DNA of 64,000 bases from Bradyrhizobium erythrophlei. Its GTDB lineage: Bacteria; Pseudomonadota; Alphaproteobacteria; Rhizobiales; Xanthobacteraceae. Where the stretch lies: the NCBI GenBank assembly GCA_900129675.1, contig FSRD01000001.1, forward strand, positions 8,588,724 through 8,652,723. The letters run 5' to 3'. Positions 53,869 through 62,431 of this stretch are shown here, one piece after another. Under the pieces are notes generated by a model. It saw only the letters and a list, made by a program, of their open reading frames with translations, did not search any database and was not told the DNA's origin. Numbering within the stretch: position 1 is the stretch's first letter; each line of letters opens with the position of its first letter. The translations under genes were made by a program, and so were the position numbers.

Positions 53869-54904
53869 TCACAGCACTGCAAGAGCCTGCAACCCCGCAT
53901 ATGGGAGGCGCAGCTTTGGTGTCAGTAACGGCGTCCTTGCTTTGATCCGGTTGTACTTCTCCCAGGTCAAGCGTCGCCCGGCCCAGCTGCGGCTACGCAA
54001 CATCCGACGCCAGTAACGCTCCACGGCGCGGTACACCTTCACGAGACACCGAAGATTCCCGGCGACACCGTAATAGGCATAGTGGCCGCGTAGGAAGGCG
54101 TTGATTTCGCCGACCTGGTCACTGATCGGATGATGTCGTATTCGCCGCATAAGCTCCTGCAGCGACAAAAGGCTGCGCCGCAGCCGAGATTTCTCGGTGC
54201 GCATCCCAACCTTGAAGTTGCCTTTCAGGTTTCGCGTGCAATACAGCGTCAGCCCCAGGAAGTAGATGGTTTCCGGGCGCTTTCTGCCGCGTTTGCCCGC
54301 GTGTCGCTGCGCGAACCGTCCAAACTCGACCAATTTGGTCTTGGTCGGCTCGAGAGTGAGGCCGAACTTTCCCAACCGAAGGCGTAAGGCGTCCTGAACA
54401 CGAATGGCGTCCGATCGATATTGGAAGCAGATCACAAAGTCATCGATATAGCGCACCAGCCGGGCTTCGCCCCGCAACCGGCTCTTCACCACGCGTTCGA
54501 ACCAGAGGTCGAGCACATAATGAAGATAAAGGTTGCTCAAAAGCACGCTGATCGATCCGCCTTGCGGAGTTCCTTCCTCGTTCGGATGGACCTTTCCATC
54601 TTCCAAGACACCCGCCTTCAGCCAGCGCCGGATCAAACTGATCAGGCGTGGATCACCGACTCGATGCGCGACGAACCGGAGCACCCAATCATGATTGAGA
54701 CTCCCGAAGAAGTTCTTGAGATCCGCCTCCAGCACCCAACCCATCTTGCCGCCAGCGATGACCTCATTGACGGTCGCCAGAGCATGATGCGCGCTGAGCT
54801 TTGGCCGGCCACCGAATGAGCAGGGCAGAAAGTCCTGCTCATAAATGGCAGACAATACTTCGGCCGTGCTGCGCTGGAGCGCCCGGTCGGCGACAGTTGG
54901 CACG
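53869..54904 (-). pseudogene. Group II intron reverse transcriptase, C-terminal part
   Basis: About 345 residues: finger-palm blocks PTVADRALQRSTAEVLSAIY, ADLKNFFGSLNHDWVL, GTPQGGSISVLLSNLYLHYV, the catalytic YIDD in VRYIDDFVICF, and the maturase/X domain (EINAFLRGHYAYYGVAGNLR). The N-terminal part (RT0 and start of RT1) is 2.9 kb away at 57808-58103. Joining the two at the shared GGCACG core restores the frame and the sequence LGVPTVADRALQ. Confidence 0.9.
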
Positions 54905-54938
54905 ATTGCTTCGAACTGCACTTCGGCCCGGTCAGACT

Positions 54939-55205
54939 TTGGGATCGGCCGAGATAACCCATCCCTTCCACCACCTTCGCGGTCGTCGATTTGTTGTGCT
55001 GAAGGTTAGGACGATTTCGGGCGTTGAGACGTTAAGCCTACGTCACGCCGAGATGGGCTCGCTGGCTGTCCCGCGCAACTGGACCGACTGGGCACCCCCT
55101 GGCACTCCGAGCGAGCCTATCAACGGCCAGCGGCCCTTGCTGATCGACGTTCCCGGTTTGCTGGCGCTCGCCAAACTCGTTCTTTCGTTAAAACGCAACA
55201 AATAA
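54939..55205 (+). CDS. DUF5372 family protein
   Basis: About 88 residues from TTG 54939. Family opening EITHPFHHLRGRRFVVLKVR, then LAVPRNWTDWAPPG and the helical end LLIDVPGLLALAKLVLSL. This family regularly stands first in a three-gene row with DUF6788 and a serine recombinase. Molecular function unknown; a role as recombination directionality or regulatory factor is inference. The start is uncertain because only TTG is available near the conserved part. Confidence 0.65.
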   Translation: MGSAEITHPFHHLRGRRFVVLKVRTISGVETLSLRHAEMGSLAVPRNWTDWAPPGTPSEPINGQRPLLIDVPGLLALAKLVLSLKRNK

Positions 55206-55267
55206 GGCTTGACCAATGACTCGAGCTCTGAATCACTCGGACATAGATTTGATTCGGTCCGAAAGGC

Positions 55268-55609
55268 ATGATGAAAAACGCTTCATCTGCGGCCCTGCGC
55301 AAACGTCGTCACCAGCTAATGCGTGCTCTGCCGCCGATCGAGCAAATTGTACGCGGCTCATTGATCGAGACCTACAAGCGGTGTGGCCGACCCAGTTGTC
55401 ACTGCAAGGACGGACCTGGACACGGACCCAAGCGATATTTGTCCACGATCGCCCGAACCGGCGAACGCCCATGGCTCGGCTATGTGCCGAACGCAACCTA
55501 CCCGCAAGTCGCCGAGTTTCTTGGCAATTACCGGACACTACAGCAGATGCTCAACGAGATTTGCGCGATCAATGCCGAGCTACTGCGTCGCCGCGAGAGG
55601 CTCGACTAA
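55268..55609 (+). CDS. DUF6788 family protein
   Basis: 113 residues. A basic N-terminus, then GSLIETYKRCGRPSCHCKDG with a Cys-x4-Cys-x-Cys cluster that probably binds zinc, and a C-terminal helix (FLGNYRTLQQMLNEICAINA). This is the standard middle partner of the recombinase element, likely a DNA-binding accessory factor. The ATG pair 55268/55271 is preceded by an AG-rich stretch. Confidence 0.75.
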   Translation: MMKNASSAALRKRRHQLMRALPPIEQIVRGSLIETYKRCGRPSCHCKDGPGHGPKRYLSTIARTGERPWLGYVPNATYPQVAEFLGNYRTLQQMLNEICAINAELLRRRERLD

Positions 55610-55724
55610 ATGGACCCGGCCGTCGCAGCCCTCGATTTTATCAAGGCGGGCGCCATCATCGCCAACATGATCGAATCCTATCTTGCTGCAGGCGCTACGC
55701 CGTCCACCGCGGAAGGAGCCGATC

Positions 55725-57785
55725 ATGCTAAATCCGAAGATTGCCGATCATCATCTGGCCCGGCAAGCCTGCATCTACATTCGTCAGTCGACAATGGCGC
55801 AGGTGCGCTTCAATCAGGAGAGCACAGAGCGCCAGTACAATCTAGCGAACCAGGCGACGTCGCTCGGCTGGACTCCGGATCAGATCCGGATCCTCGACGG
55901 AGATCTCGGTCATTCGGGAGAGCAGACGAACAATCGCGACGACTTCAAGACCCTTGTGAGCGATGTGGCTATGGGGCAAGTCGGTGCGATCTTTTCTCTG
56001 GAATCCTCGCGCCTGGCACGATCGAACAAGGATTGGCATCGGCTGTTAGAACTGTGCGCCATCACCAAGACATTGGTGTTCGACGGAGATGGCTGTTACG
56101 ATCCGGCCGATTTCAACGACAGCCTTGTACTGGGCATGAAAGGCACGTTCGCGCAGGCAGAACTGCACATCATTCGCGCGCGCCTCCACGGAGGCAAACT
56201 CAACAAGGCGCAGAAAGGTGAGTTGCGTTTCCCGCTGCCAGTCGGCCTGGTCCTCGATGGCGACAAGATTGTCCTCGATCCAGACCAGGAAGTGCAAGGT
56301 GCTGTTCGCGCGGTCTTCGAACTGTTTGAGCAGGATAAAAGTGCCTATGCTGTGGTCCAGCATTTTCACGAATTCGGGCTTCTGTTTCCACGCCGTTCGT
56401 ACGGCGGCGTCTGGGATGGCAAGCTCATCTGGGGTCGATTGACACATTCTCGGGTGCTGGGCGTTCTCGCCAATCCATCTTACGCCGGCACTTATGTGTT
56501 TGGTCGATATCAGTCTTGTAAGAAGATCGGCCCCACCGGCGAGATCTGCACTCAACTGCGCCCGATGCCACAGGATCAGTGGCGTGTTGTTATTCCCGAT
56601 CACCATCCAGGTTATATTACCTGGGACCAGTTCGCCGCCAACCGCAACCGCTTGGCGGCGAACAAGACCAACTGCGAAGTTCTTGGCGGACCAGCTCGCG
56701 AGGGACTGTGTTTGCTGCAGAGCTTGTTGCTTTGTGGTGTTTGCGGGCGGCGTCTGACTGTGCGCTATACCGGCAATGGGGGCATTTACCCGATCTATGA
56801 GTGTAACTGGAGCAGACGGGAAGCAATCCCGCACCACTGCATATCACTCGCGGCGAGACCGCCAGATGACGCCATTGCCGAGCGGCTGTTGACCGCCGTC
56901 ACCCCGCTAACGATCAAGCTCGCACTCAAAGCGCTGGCCAGCTTGGAAGAGCGCGACAAAATAATTTCTGCGCAGTGGTACCGAAAGATCGAGCGAGCCC
57001 GCTACGAGGCTGACTTGGCGGAACGCCGTTATGAGGAGGCCGACCCCAGCAATCGGTTGGTTGCTAGTACGCTTGAGAAGCGCTGGAACAACGCGATGCA
57101 ACGGCTTGACGAACTTGAGGCTGAACTGGCCACTTTCGAGCGCCGGACAATGCGCAGCGTCACAGCCGAACAGAAACAACAAATTCTACAGCTCGGCAGG
57201 GACTTTCCTCGGTTGTGGAAGGCTCCAACCACTTCAGCTTGCGATCGCAAACGCATGCTCCGCTTGTTGATCCGCGATATCACGATCACCAAAGGGCCAG
57301 AACCGAAGCTGTTGTGCTTGCAAATTCGCTGGCAGGGCGGAGCAACCGAAACAATCGAGGTCCGTCAGCTGCCGAACCGTTCCGAAGCAATCCGTTATCC
57401 TGATACGTTCGTTGCCAAAATCCGCACCATGGCACAGCGATACGATGATAACGAGATCGTCGCGCAGCTCAAAAGCGAAGCGCTGACAAGCTCAACTGGC
57501 AAACCCTTTACGATCAGCATGATACGTTGGATCCGCTACAAGCATCGCATCCCGAGCCCGTCGCTTCCCGCAGGGACGCTCAATGTCGCCGAGGTTCGTG
57601 CGCGATACGGCGTGAGCCTCGGGGTCGTTCATCACTGGATCGAACGCGCTATTGTCTCAGCGGTGCACCGCAAACCGAACACGCCATACGCGATCACAAT
57701 CAATGACAATGTTGATCGACGCCTGCGAGAATGGATCGCCAACTCCAGCCATCTTCATCCATCATCCCCAACGCAAACTGTATGA
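55725..57785 (+). CDS. Large serine recombinase
   Basis: 686 residues from ATG 55725 (GAAGGAG ribosome binding site). The catalytic domain has the nucleophile Ser in YIRQSTMAQV and the conserved SLESSRLARSNKDWHRLLEL, followed by the recombinase domain (LGVLANPSYAGTYVFGRY), a zinc-ribbon region (CGVCGRRL with a later Cys pair CNW...HHC) and a coiled-coil (RARYEADLAERRYEEAD). The extra C-terminal helix-turn-helix-like part is typical of this element type. It should catalyse integration and excision of the 2.9-kb unit. It appears intact. Confidence 0.92.
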   Translation: MLNPKIADHHLARQACIYIRQSTMAQVRFNQESTERQYNLANQATSLGWTPDQIRILDGDLGHSGEQTNNRDDFKTLVSDVAMGQVGAIFSLESSRLARSNKDWHRLLELCAITKTLVFDGDGCYDPADFNDSLVLGMKGTFAQAELHIIRARLHGGKLNKAQKGELRFPLPVGLVLDGDKIVLDPDQEVQGAVRAVFELFEQDKSAYAVVQHFHEFGLLFPRRSYGGVWDGKLIWGRLTHSRVLGVLANPSYAGTYVFGRYQSCKKIGPTGEICTQLRPMPQDQWRVVIPDHHPGYITWDQFAANRNRLAANKTNCEVLGGPAREGLCLLQSLLLCGVCGRRLTVRYTGNGGIYPIYECNWSRREAIPHHCISLAARPPDDAIAERLLTAVTPLTIKLALKALASLEERDKIISAQWYRKIERARYEADLAERRYEEADPSNRLVASTLEKRWNNAMQRLDELEAELATFERRTMRSVTAEQKQQILQLGRDFPRLWKAPTTSACDRKRMLRLLIRDITITKGPEPKLLCLQIRWQGGATETIEVRQLPNRSEAIRYPDTFVAKIRTMAQRYDDNEIVAQLKSEALTSSTGKPFTISMIRWIRYKHRIPSPSLPAGTLNVAEVRARYGVSLGVVHHWIERAIVSAVHRKPNTPYAITINDNVDRRLREWIANSSHLHPSSPTQTV

Positions 57786-57807
57786 GGTGTTTTATGCCCG
57801 GTGTGTC

Positions 57808-58103
57808 GGCACGCCAAGTGGCCGCTTTTCCATCTTGCCGGGTTTGGGGATATAGACCCGCCGGATATGCGGCGCACTATATCCTCGGCGGTGAATGGAC
57901 TGGAGCATCGGCTCTATCCATCCATCGAAGCTCCTCCTCGCCGCCTCCACCGTCTGTCCATCCACCCCTGCGGCCGACCACTTCGGAATCTGTGACAGAT
58001 TCTTCCGCACCCGATCGCGCGTGATGTGATGAGCCAGCGACGTGAAACGGAGTTTTGGTTCACATCGAGCTTTCGCTGCTATTTGTTCAAGTTTCGTTTC
58101 CAT
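57808..58103 (-). pseudogene. Group II intron reverse transcriptase, N-terminal part
   Basis: About 98 residues from ATG 58103 (METKLEQIAAKARCEPKLRF), with the RT0 region WSAAGVDGQTVEAARRSFDG and RRVYIPKPGKMEKRPLGVP. The frame hits a stop soon after the insertion at 57808. Earlier starts (58202) are possible. It continues at 54904 after the inserted element. Confidence 0.88.
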
Positions 58104-58109
58104 GGTCAG

Positions 58110-58590
58110 CTGATCTTCTCTTTGAATAGAAGGCCGTGTCTCCCGTTGAATGGAGCCCATGTTGCCCAAGAACAATTCACCTGCCGCTGACCGCTTCCCC
58201 ATGTGGCCGGCTCTCCCGTCCTCAGAGTACTATCAGTCAGTATGACTTCCACTCGGTCGTCAGGCCTCCCTCACCTTGTCGGCTTGTCGGGCCCTACAAA
58301 CTTGCGTTTGAACCGAATGGATCTCCCTTGTTCACATGCATCCCTTTGCTTGCATGCCGGCGGTAAGAACCCCGGAAGCATCCCAGAATGCTCGCCAATG
58401 ACACCTCCTGGGATTCTGCCTTCCCCTTAGCGGGACAAGGTCGGCTACTCCAACCACGATCGATTTCGGGGCCATATTCCCGTTCACTGCTGTTCCGGCC
58501 TACAAACTCCCTGTCTACGCTTCGCAATGACCGTTACCGGACACCACGCAAGACTCGGTACGCGGCTGCTGGCTAAGCTTTGCCGCGGCC
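58110..58590 (-). ncRNA. Group II intron 5' ribozyme region (domains I-IV part)
   Basis: About 480 bases upstream of the reverse transcriptase with no coding frame of its own. The length and the GC-rich, hairpin-prone sequence suit domains I-III. The exact 5' boundary (near the minus-strand stretch starting GTGTCCGGTAACGG) is uncertain. Confidence 0.45.
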
Positions 58591-58640
58591 GCCATTCCAG
58601 GCGGCTGGGTTACACGCGCTTTCAAGGCGCAACCCGCACA

Positions 58641-58673
58641 GATCCGTACGAGCCCAATTCGGGCATACGGCTT
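58641..58673 (-). ncRNA. Second group II intron domain V-like hairpin
   Basis: On the minus strand AGCCGUA and UACGGAU form the lower stem with one mismatch, GCCC and GGGC the upper stem, and CG the bulge. It is followed by a domain VI-like hairpin with GCGGGUUGCGC and a UGUAACCC end (to about 58606). It is therefore the 3' end of another, otherwise lost intron, directly next to the 5' end of the first. Confidence 0.5.
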
Positions 58674-59170
58674 GTATGGGGCTTTCTTTGTCAAGGCGGC
58701 GTCACGCCAATCTGGTCGTCCTGTGCATTCCATTCGTTTGTTCGACCCGCGCCGCGAGCATTCTTCCGTCCCGACCGCATATTGCCATCGCCGTCGCGCG
58801 CAGCGGCGGTCAAGGACGGCGCTTCTTCGGCGCCGCCGAAGGCTTGTCCTTGACGGACGCGAGCACGGCGGCAGGCTGCCGGCGATCGGGTGGTTGGCCG
58901 CGCGATGATCCGAGGGGAGCCTGCCATTGGCCGCGATCAATCGCGCGAACCACGCTTGTATTCGGTTGAACCCGTATGGGGTCCCGACCATGAAGCAGTC
59001 ATACGCTTCGGCGGGCAAGGCTCCGAGGCGGCGGGTCCATTCTCTCAGCGGCATTGCAGCCATAGCCGAATGCGGATTGCCGCCACCTCGGATCGTCATC
59101 GGCAACCCGGCGTATCAAGTGCGGTCAGGTTGCCGAACCCTGTTTGTCCTTTCTCGTTCTAGAGTGTTGC
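58674..59170. other. Intron/IS debris, no gene supported
   Basis: About 500 bases between the intron hairpin and the IS110 transposase. Frames are Arg-rich and unrelated to families I know. It probably holds the remaining body of the second intron and the left end of IS110. Confidence 0.35.
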
Positions 59171-60334
59171 TCACGCCGCCGGCCGCAGCTCGACACCGTC
59201 CGGCACCTCGCCGGTCGTGACCAGGCGCCACAGCGCAATCAGCAGCTTGCGCGCCAGCGCCACGATCATCGTCGTCTTGCGCGCGCCGCTCGGCCCCTCG
59301 GTCCGCGTGCGATACCACTGCGCCAGCGCACTGTCTTTCTGGAACATCAGGAAGCGCCACGCCAACTGGATCAGCCCACGTCGTACCCGCGCATTGCCGG
59401 CCTTGGCCAGGCCCGTCTCTCGGCGTTTCAAACCGCTCTCGTCGGGCGATCCCGTGAGCCCGGCGTAGCGCGCCACCGCTCTTCGATCTCGAAGCTTCCG
59501 CGACAGGATCTCCTGCACCAGCATGTCCGCCGTCTCGATGCCGATACCGATCACCCTGGCGAGCAACCGCACCATCGCATGCGGCCCTGTATCGGGGGCC
59601 CGCTCGAGCCGCTCGGCACGTGTCTTCTCGATCGAGCTGATCTGCTCACGGACCAGTGCCAGCCGAGCCATGTCGCGCCGGAACTCCTCGATGATATTTG
59701 CCGGCAGGCCCGTGCCCTCCGCTGTCCGCAAACCTACCAGACGCTCAGGCGCCTTGCGCAGATGCGGCTTGAATCCCCGAATCCCGAGACGGGCGAGCCC
59801 ACTCTTCATGCGGTTGGTGATGCGAGAGCGCTCGTCGACAAGGCTCTCGCGCTCGCGGCTCGGGCGCCTCGCATCCTCCTCCTCCATCGTCGGGATCGCC
59901 ACCATCCCGCAGTGCCCCCGCTCACCGCGCAACCATCCCAGGAATACGCGCATCAACATCGCCGCATCCAGTCGGTCCGTCTTCGCCCGCTTGCGCTCGC
60001 GTGACACTGCAACGCTTGCCGAATGGATGACATGCGCCTCGATCCCACGAGCAATAAGCCAGCGCGCCAGCCAGAAGCCGTCGCGGCCAGCCTCATAGGC
60101 CAGCGCGATCCGGCTGACCGGCCGGCCAGCACGCACCGCCTCGTTCCGCCACCGCTCGATCAATCGTAACAGTGCCGTCGCATCCGGCTCCAGTTTCTTC
60201 AACGGCTGGCGCTCGACGCCGGGAACAACGCCGCTCACCAGCCAGTTCGCCTTGCTCATCTCGACGACCACCACCAAGGTCGAGATCGGATCAAACGCGG
60301 TCAGGCTTCGGCTGAGATCATTGACTTGGGCCAC
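59171..60334 (-). mobile_element. IS110-family transposase
   Basis: 387-residue DEDD transposase from GTG 60334. N-terminal RuvC-like part (TLVVVVEMSKANWLVSGVVP; KTDRLDAAMLMRVFLGWLRG) and C-terminal transposase_20 part with the catalytic Ser region ARYAGLTGSPDESGLKRRET and GNARVRRGLIQLAWRF. IS110 elements lack terminal inverted repeats and encode a bridge RNA in flanking non-coding DNA, so the ends cannot be set by eye. The gene looks intact. The subgroup resembles the IS1111/ISBj types of rhizobia. Confidence 0.9.
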
Positions 60335-60425
60335 GGGGCAACCTCCATCGGTTCGTATGGACGATGAAGCGGCGGCCGCTGCCTGTCTCGGAGTGGGCAA
60401 CGCCGACGACGGCAGCGGCCAGCCC

Positions 60426-61030
60426 ATGGACGAAAATGATTTGGATGACGACAGCTCTCCGGTACCCGGTCGTTCGTTCGATCAGGACATGCTGATTGCC
60501 GTTCACGAAGCCGGTCACGCGGTCGCCGCGCGGCTGCTCGGACATGAGGTTGGCGGCGCGACCGTGAACCCGGGTCCCGGATATCGGCGATCGAAATGGT
60601 AGAGTCGGAATGTGGCGCGGTGGCTGTAGGCTGCACATATCTGTTTCCGCCTCTTTCGTCTGGCGCGGGCGAGGATCGGAGCGCGGTCTCTGATGTCATC
60701 GGGAGCGTGTATGATCAGTGCATTGAGCTGATGGCTGGTCGGGCCGCTGAACGGATGCTCCTGAGCGATAGCGAGCCTGTGCCTCCGGTCGATGACCTCC
60801 GGCAGGCGCGCGAACTGGCCATGCTGATCTGCACCAGCGAGGAGGCAATCGAGACCTTCATCGCGCACTGCGATGTTGCGGCGCGCGATCTGTTGTTGCC
60901 TTACTCCGTATCAAACCTTAAGCGACTCAATGCGACCATTAGACTAGTTAGTCACAAATTCGCCCGCAAATTCAATGCAGTTTCAGTCCTGCCGGGCCCA
61001 CCAGAAATCAAGGGCTTATGCGATTTTCGG
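60426..61030 (+). pseudogene. M41-type metallopeptidase-like gene, frameshifted and truncated
   Basis: ATG 60426 opens DENDLDDDSSPVPGRSFDQD, then the zinc motif AVHEAGHAVAARLLGHEVGG. A frame change at about 60600-60660 separates it from the rest (AGEDRSAVSDVIGSVYDQCI, ELMAGRAAERMLLSD, EAIETFIAHCDVAARDLLLP), which is the helical end of the same family. The C-terminus after LLLPY is also lost. This small HEAGH peptidase family is common in Bradyrhizobium. IS110 lies 92 bases upstream. Confidence 0.7.
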
Positions 61031-61258
61031 ATCCTCACCGTTCGACTGCCGCACGAGAAACACCGGATTCTTGTCGCTCATTGTTTTACTTCAACGGCCA
61101 TCAAACTACCGCTCCAGAAGCAGCACCCATGCTGCGCATCCTGTAGACGCGCAATTGCGTCCCTCGCGCTTCTACATCTCCGCCAACCTAATAGTGAGCT
61201 TAGTTTTACACGGGCATCCTGAGTACTCTGCTACCATCGAGATAGAGAGCCAGAGAAA

Positions 61259-62353
61259 TCAGGCCACGATCGCCTGTCCTGACGCCTTATCGAACAAATG
61301 TGCTCGCTGCAGGTCGAGTCCCACATCAAACGGCCGATCGGGCTCGGCGGCAACTCCGACCTGCATCTGCGCGGTGAACGGAAAGGCGCCAACGGTGCCG
61401 ATCACAAGCGTATGCGGTCCCAATGGCTCGACGTCTCTCACGATCATACGGACGAATGAGCCGGCCGGCGCCCCCTGGTGGACAACATGGTCTGGCCGGA
61501 CGCCCAGCACCACGAGTTTGCCAATGCTGGCTGTATAAGCCGCCTCGCGGGACTTCGGTACCGCCAATACCGTGCCCGATGGCTCGATGAAAAATAGCGC
61601 GCCGTCCCGGGCGACAATCTCGCCATGGATGAAATTCATGCTGGGCGCGCGGATGAAGCCTGCAACAAAGAGATTGCGCGGCTTCTCGTAGATCGTGATC
61701 GGATCCGCTGCCTGCTCGATCCGGCCGCGGTTCATCACCACGACGCGGTCGGCCATTGTCATGGCCTCGACCTGATCATGCGTCACATAGACGATCGTCT
61801 TGGCGAGCCGGCGGTGCAATGCCTTGATCTCGGTGCGCATCTCGATTCTAAGCTTAGCGTCGAGATTGGACAGCGGCTCGTCGAACAGGAAGACATCCGG
61901 ACTGCGCACGATAGCGCGTCCGATCGCCACCCGCTGACGCTGACCGCCCGACAGCTGCTTGGGACGACGGTCAATATACTGCTCGAGGTCGAGAATCTTT
62001 GCCACGTCCTTGACGGCTTTCTCGATCGTGGCGCGCGCTTCACCGCGCACCTTCATGCCGTAACCGATGTTCTCGCTGACCGTCATATGCGGATAGAGCG
62101 CATAGTTCTGGAATACCATCGCGCAATTGCGCAAGCCGGGGCGCAGTTGCGTCACGTCGCGGTCGCCGATCCGGATGGTCCCGCCGGTGACGCTTTCCAG
62201 TCCCGCGATCATCCGCAATGTCGTCGTCTTGCCGCAGCCGGACGGGCCGACAAGCACGACAAACTCCTCGTCGGCCACGTTGAGATCGAGCCCTTCGATG
62301 ATCTTGTAGGGCCCGTATGCCTTGCTGACGTTCTCGATCTCGACGTACGCCAT
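61259..62353 (-). CDS. ABC transporter ATP-binding protein, UgpC/MsmK type
   Basis: 364 residues from ATG 62353. Walker A GPSGCGKTTT, Q-loop VFQNYALYPHMTV, signature LSGGQRQRVAIGRA, Walker B VFLFDEPLSNLD, H-loop YVTHDQVEAM, and a C-terminal TOBE/regulatory part as in the sugar and glycerol-phosphate uptake ATPases. It energises import by the permeases encoded further right. It lies 78 bases after the substrate-binding protein on the same strand. An upstream start at 62413 is less likely. Confidence 0.93.
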   Translation of the reverse strand: MAYVEIENVSKAYGPYKIIEGLDLNVADEEFVVLVGPSGCGKTTTLRMIAGLESVTGGTIRIGDRDVTQLRPGLRNCAMVFQNYALYPHMTVSENIGYGMKVRGEARATIEKAVKDVAKILDLEQYIDRRPKQLSGGQRQRVAIGRAIVRSPDVFLFDEPLSNLDAKLRIEMRTEIKALHRRLAKTIVYVTHDQVEAMTMADRVVVMNRGRIEQAADPITIYEKPRNLFVAGFIRAPSMNFIHGEIVARDGALFFIEPSGTVLAVPKSREAAYTASIGKLVVLGVRPDHVVHQGAPAGSFVRMIVRDVEPLGPHTLVIGTVGAFPFTAQMQVGVAAEPDRPFDVGLDLQRAHLFDKASGQAIVA

Positions 62354-62431
62354 AAAATCCCGTTCCGTCTCTGGCCAGTGGCCATCAAGCACCGGATGAC
62401 GCTCGCGCGTCATCCGGGCAATCCATGTATG

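Larger units (their letters stand above)
54899..57813 (+). mobile_element. 2.9-kb serine-recombinase element inside the intron
   Basis: DNA between two GGCACG copies (54899-54904 and 57808-57813) interrupts the reverse transcriptase and carries DUF5372, DUF6788 and large serine recombinase genes in one row. Removing it at the 6-bp core exactly restores the interrupted coding sequence, so these are probably the real ends. Large serine recombinases act at short att sites with a 2-bp crossover core, so part of the GGCACG would be the recombined core. Confidence 0.85.
53780..58590 (-). mobile_element. Group II intron, split by a recombinase element
   Basis: On the minus strand the intron runs from a 5' ribozyme region (about 58590-58110) through the start of its reverse transcriptase (58103-57808), an inserted 2.9-kb element, the rest of the reverse transcriptase (54904-53869), to domain V at 53855-53823 and a domain VI-like hairpin (about 53819-53785). 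Ends are approximate because exon-binding sites and the GUGYG start could not be fixed by eye. Without the insertion it would be about 1.9 kb, normal for a bacterial group II intron. Confidence 0.7.

Noticed and set aside
55610..55740. Small frame MDPAVAALDF between DUF6788 and the recombinase
   Set aside because: Overlaps the recombinase start region, and its continuation is an out-of-frame shadow; I could not support it as a gene.
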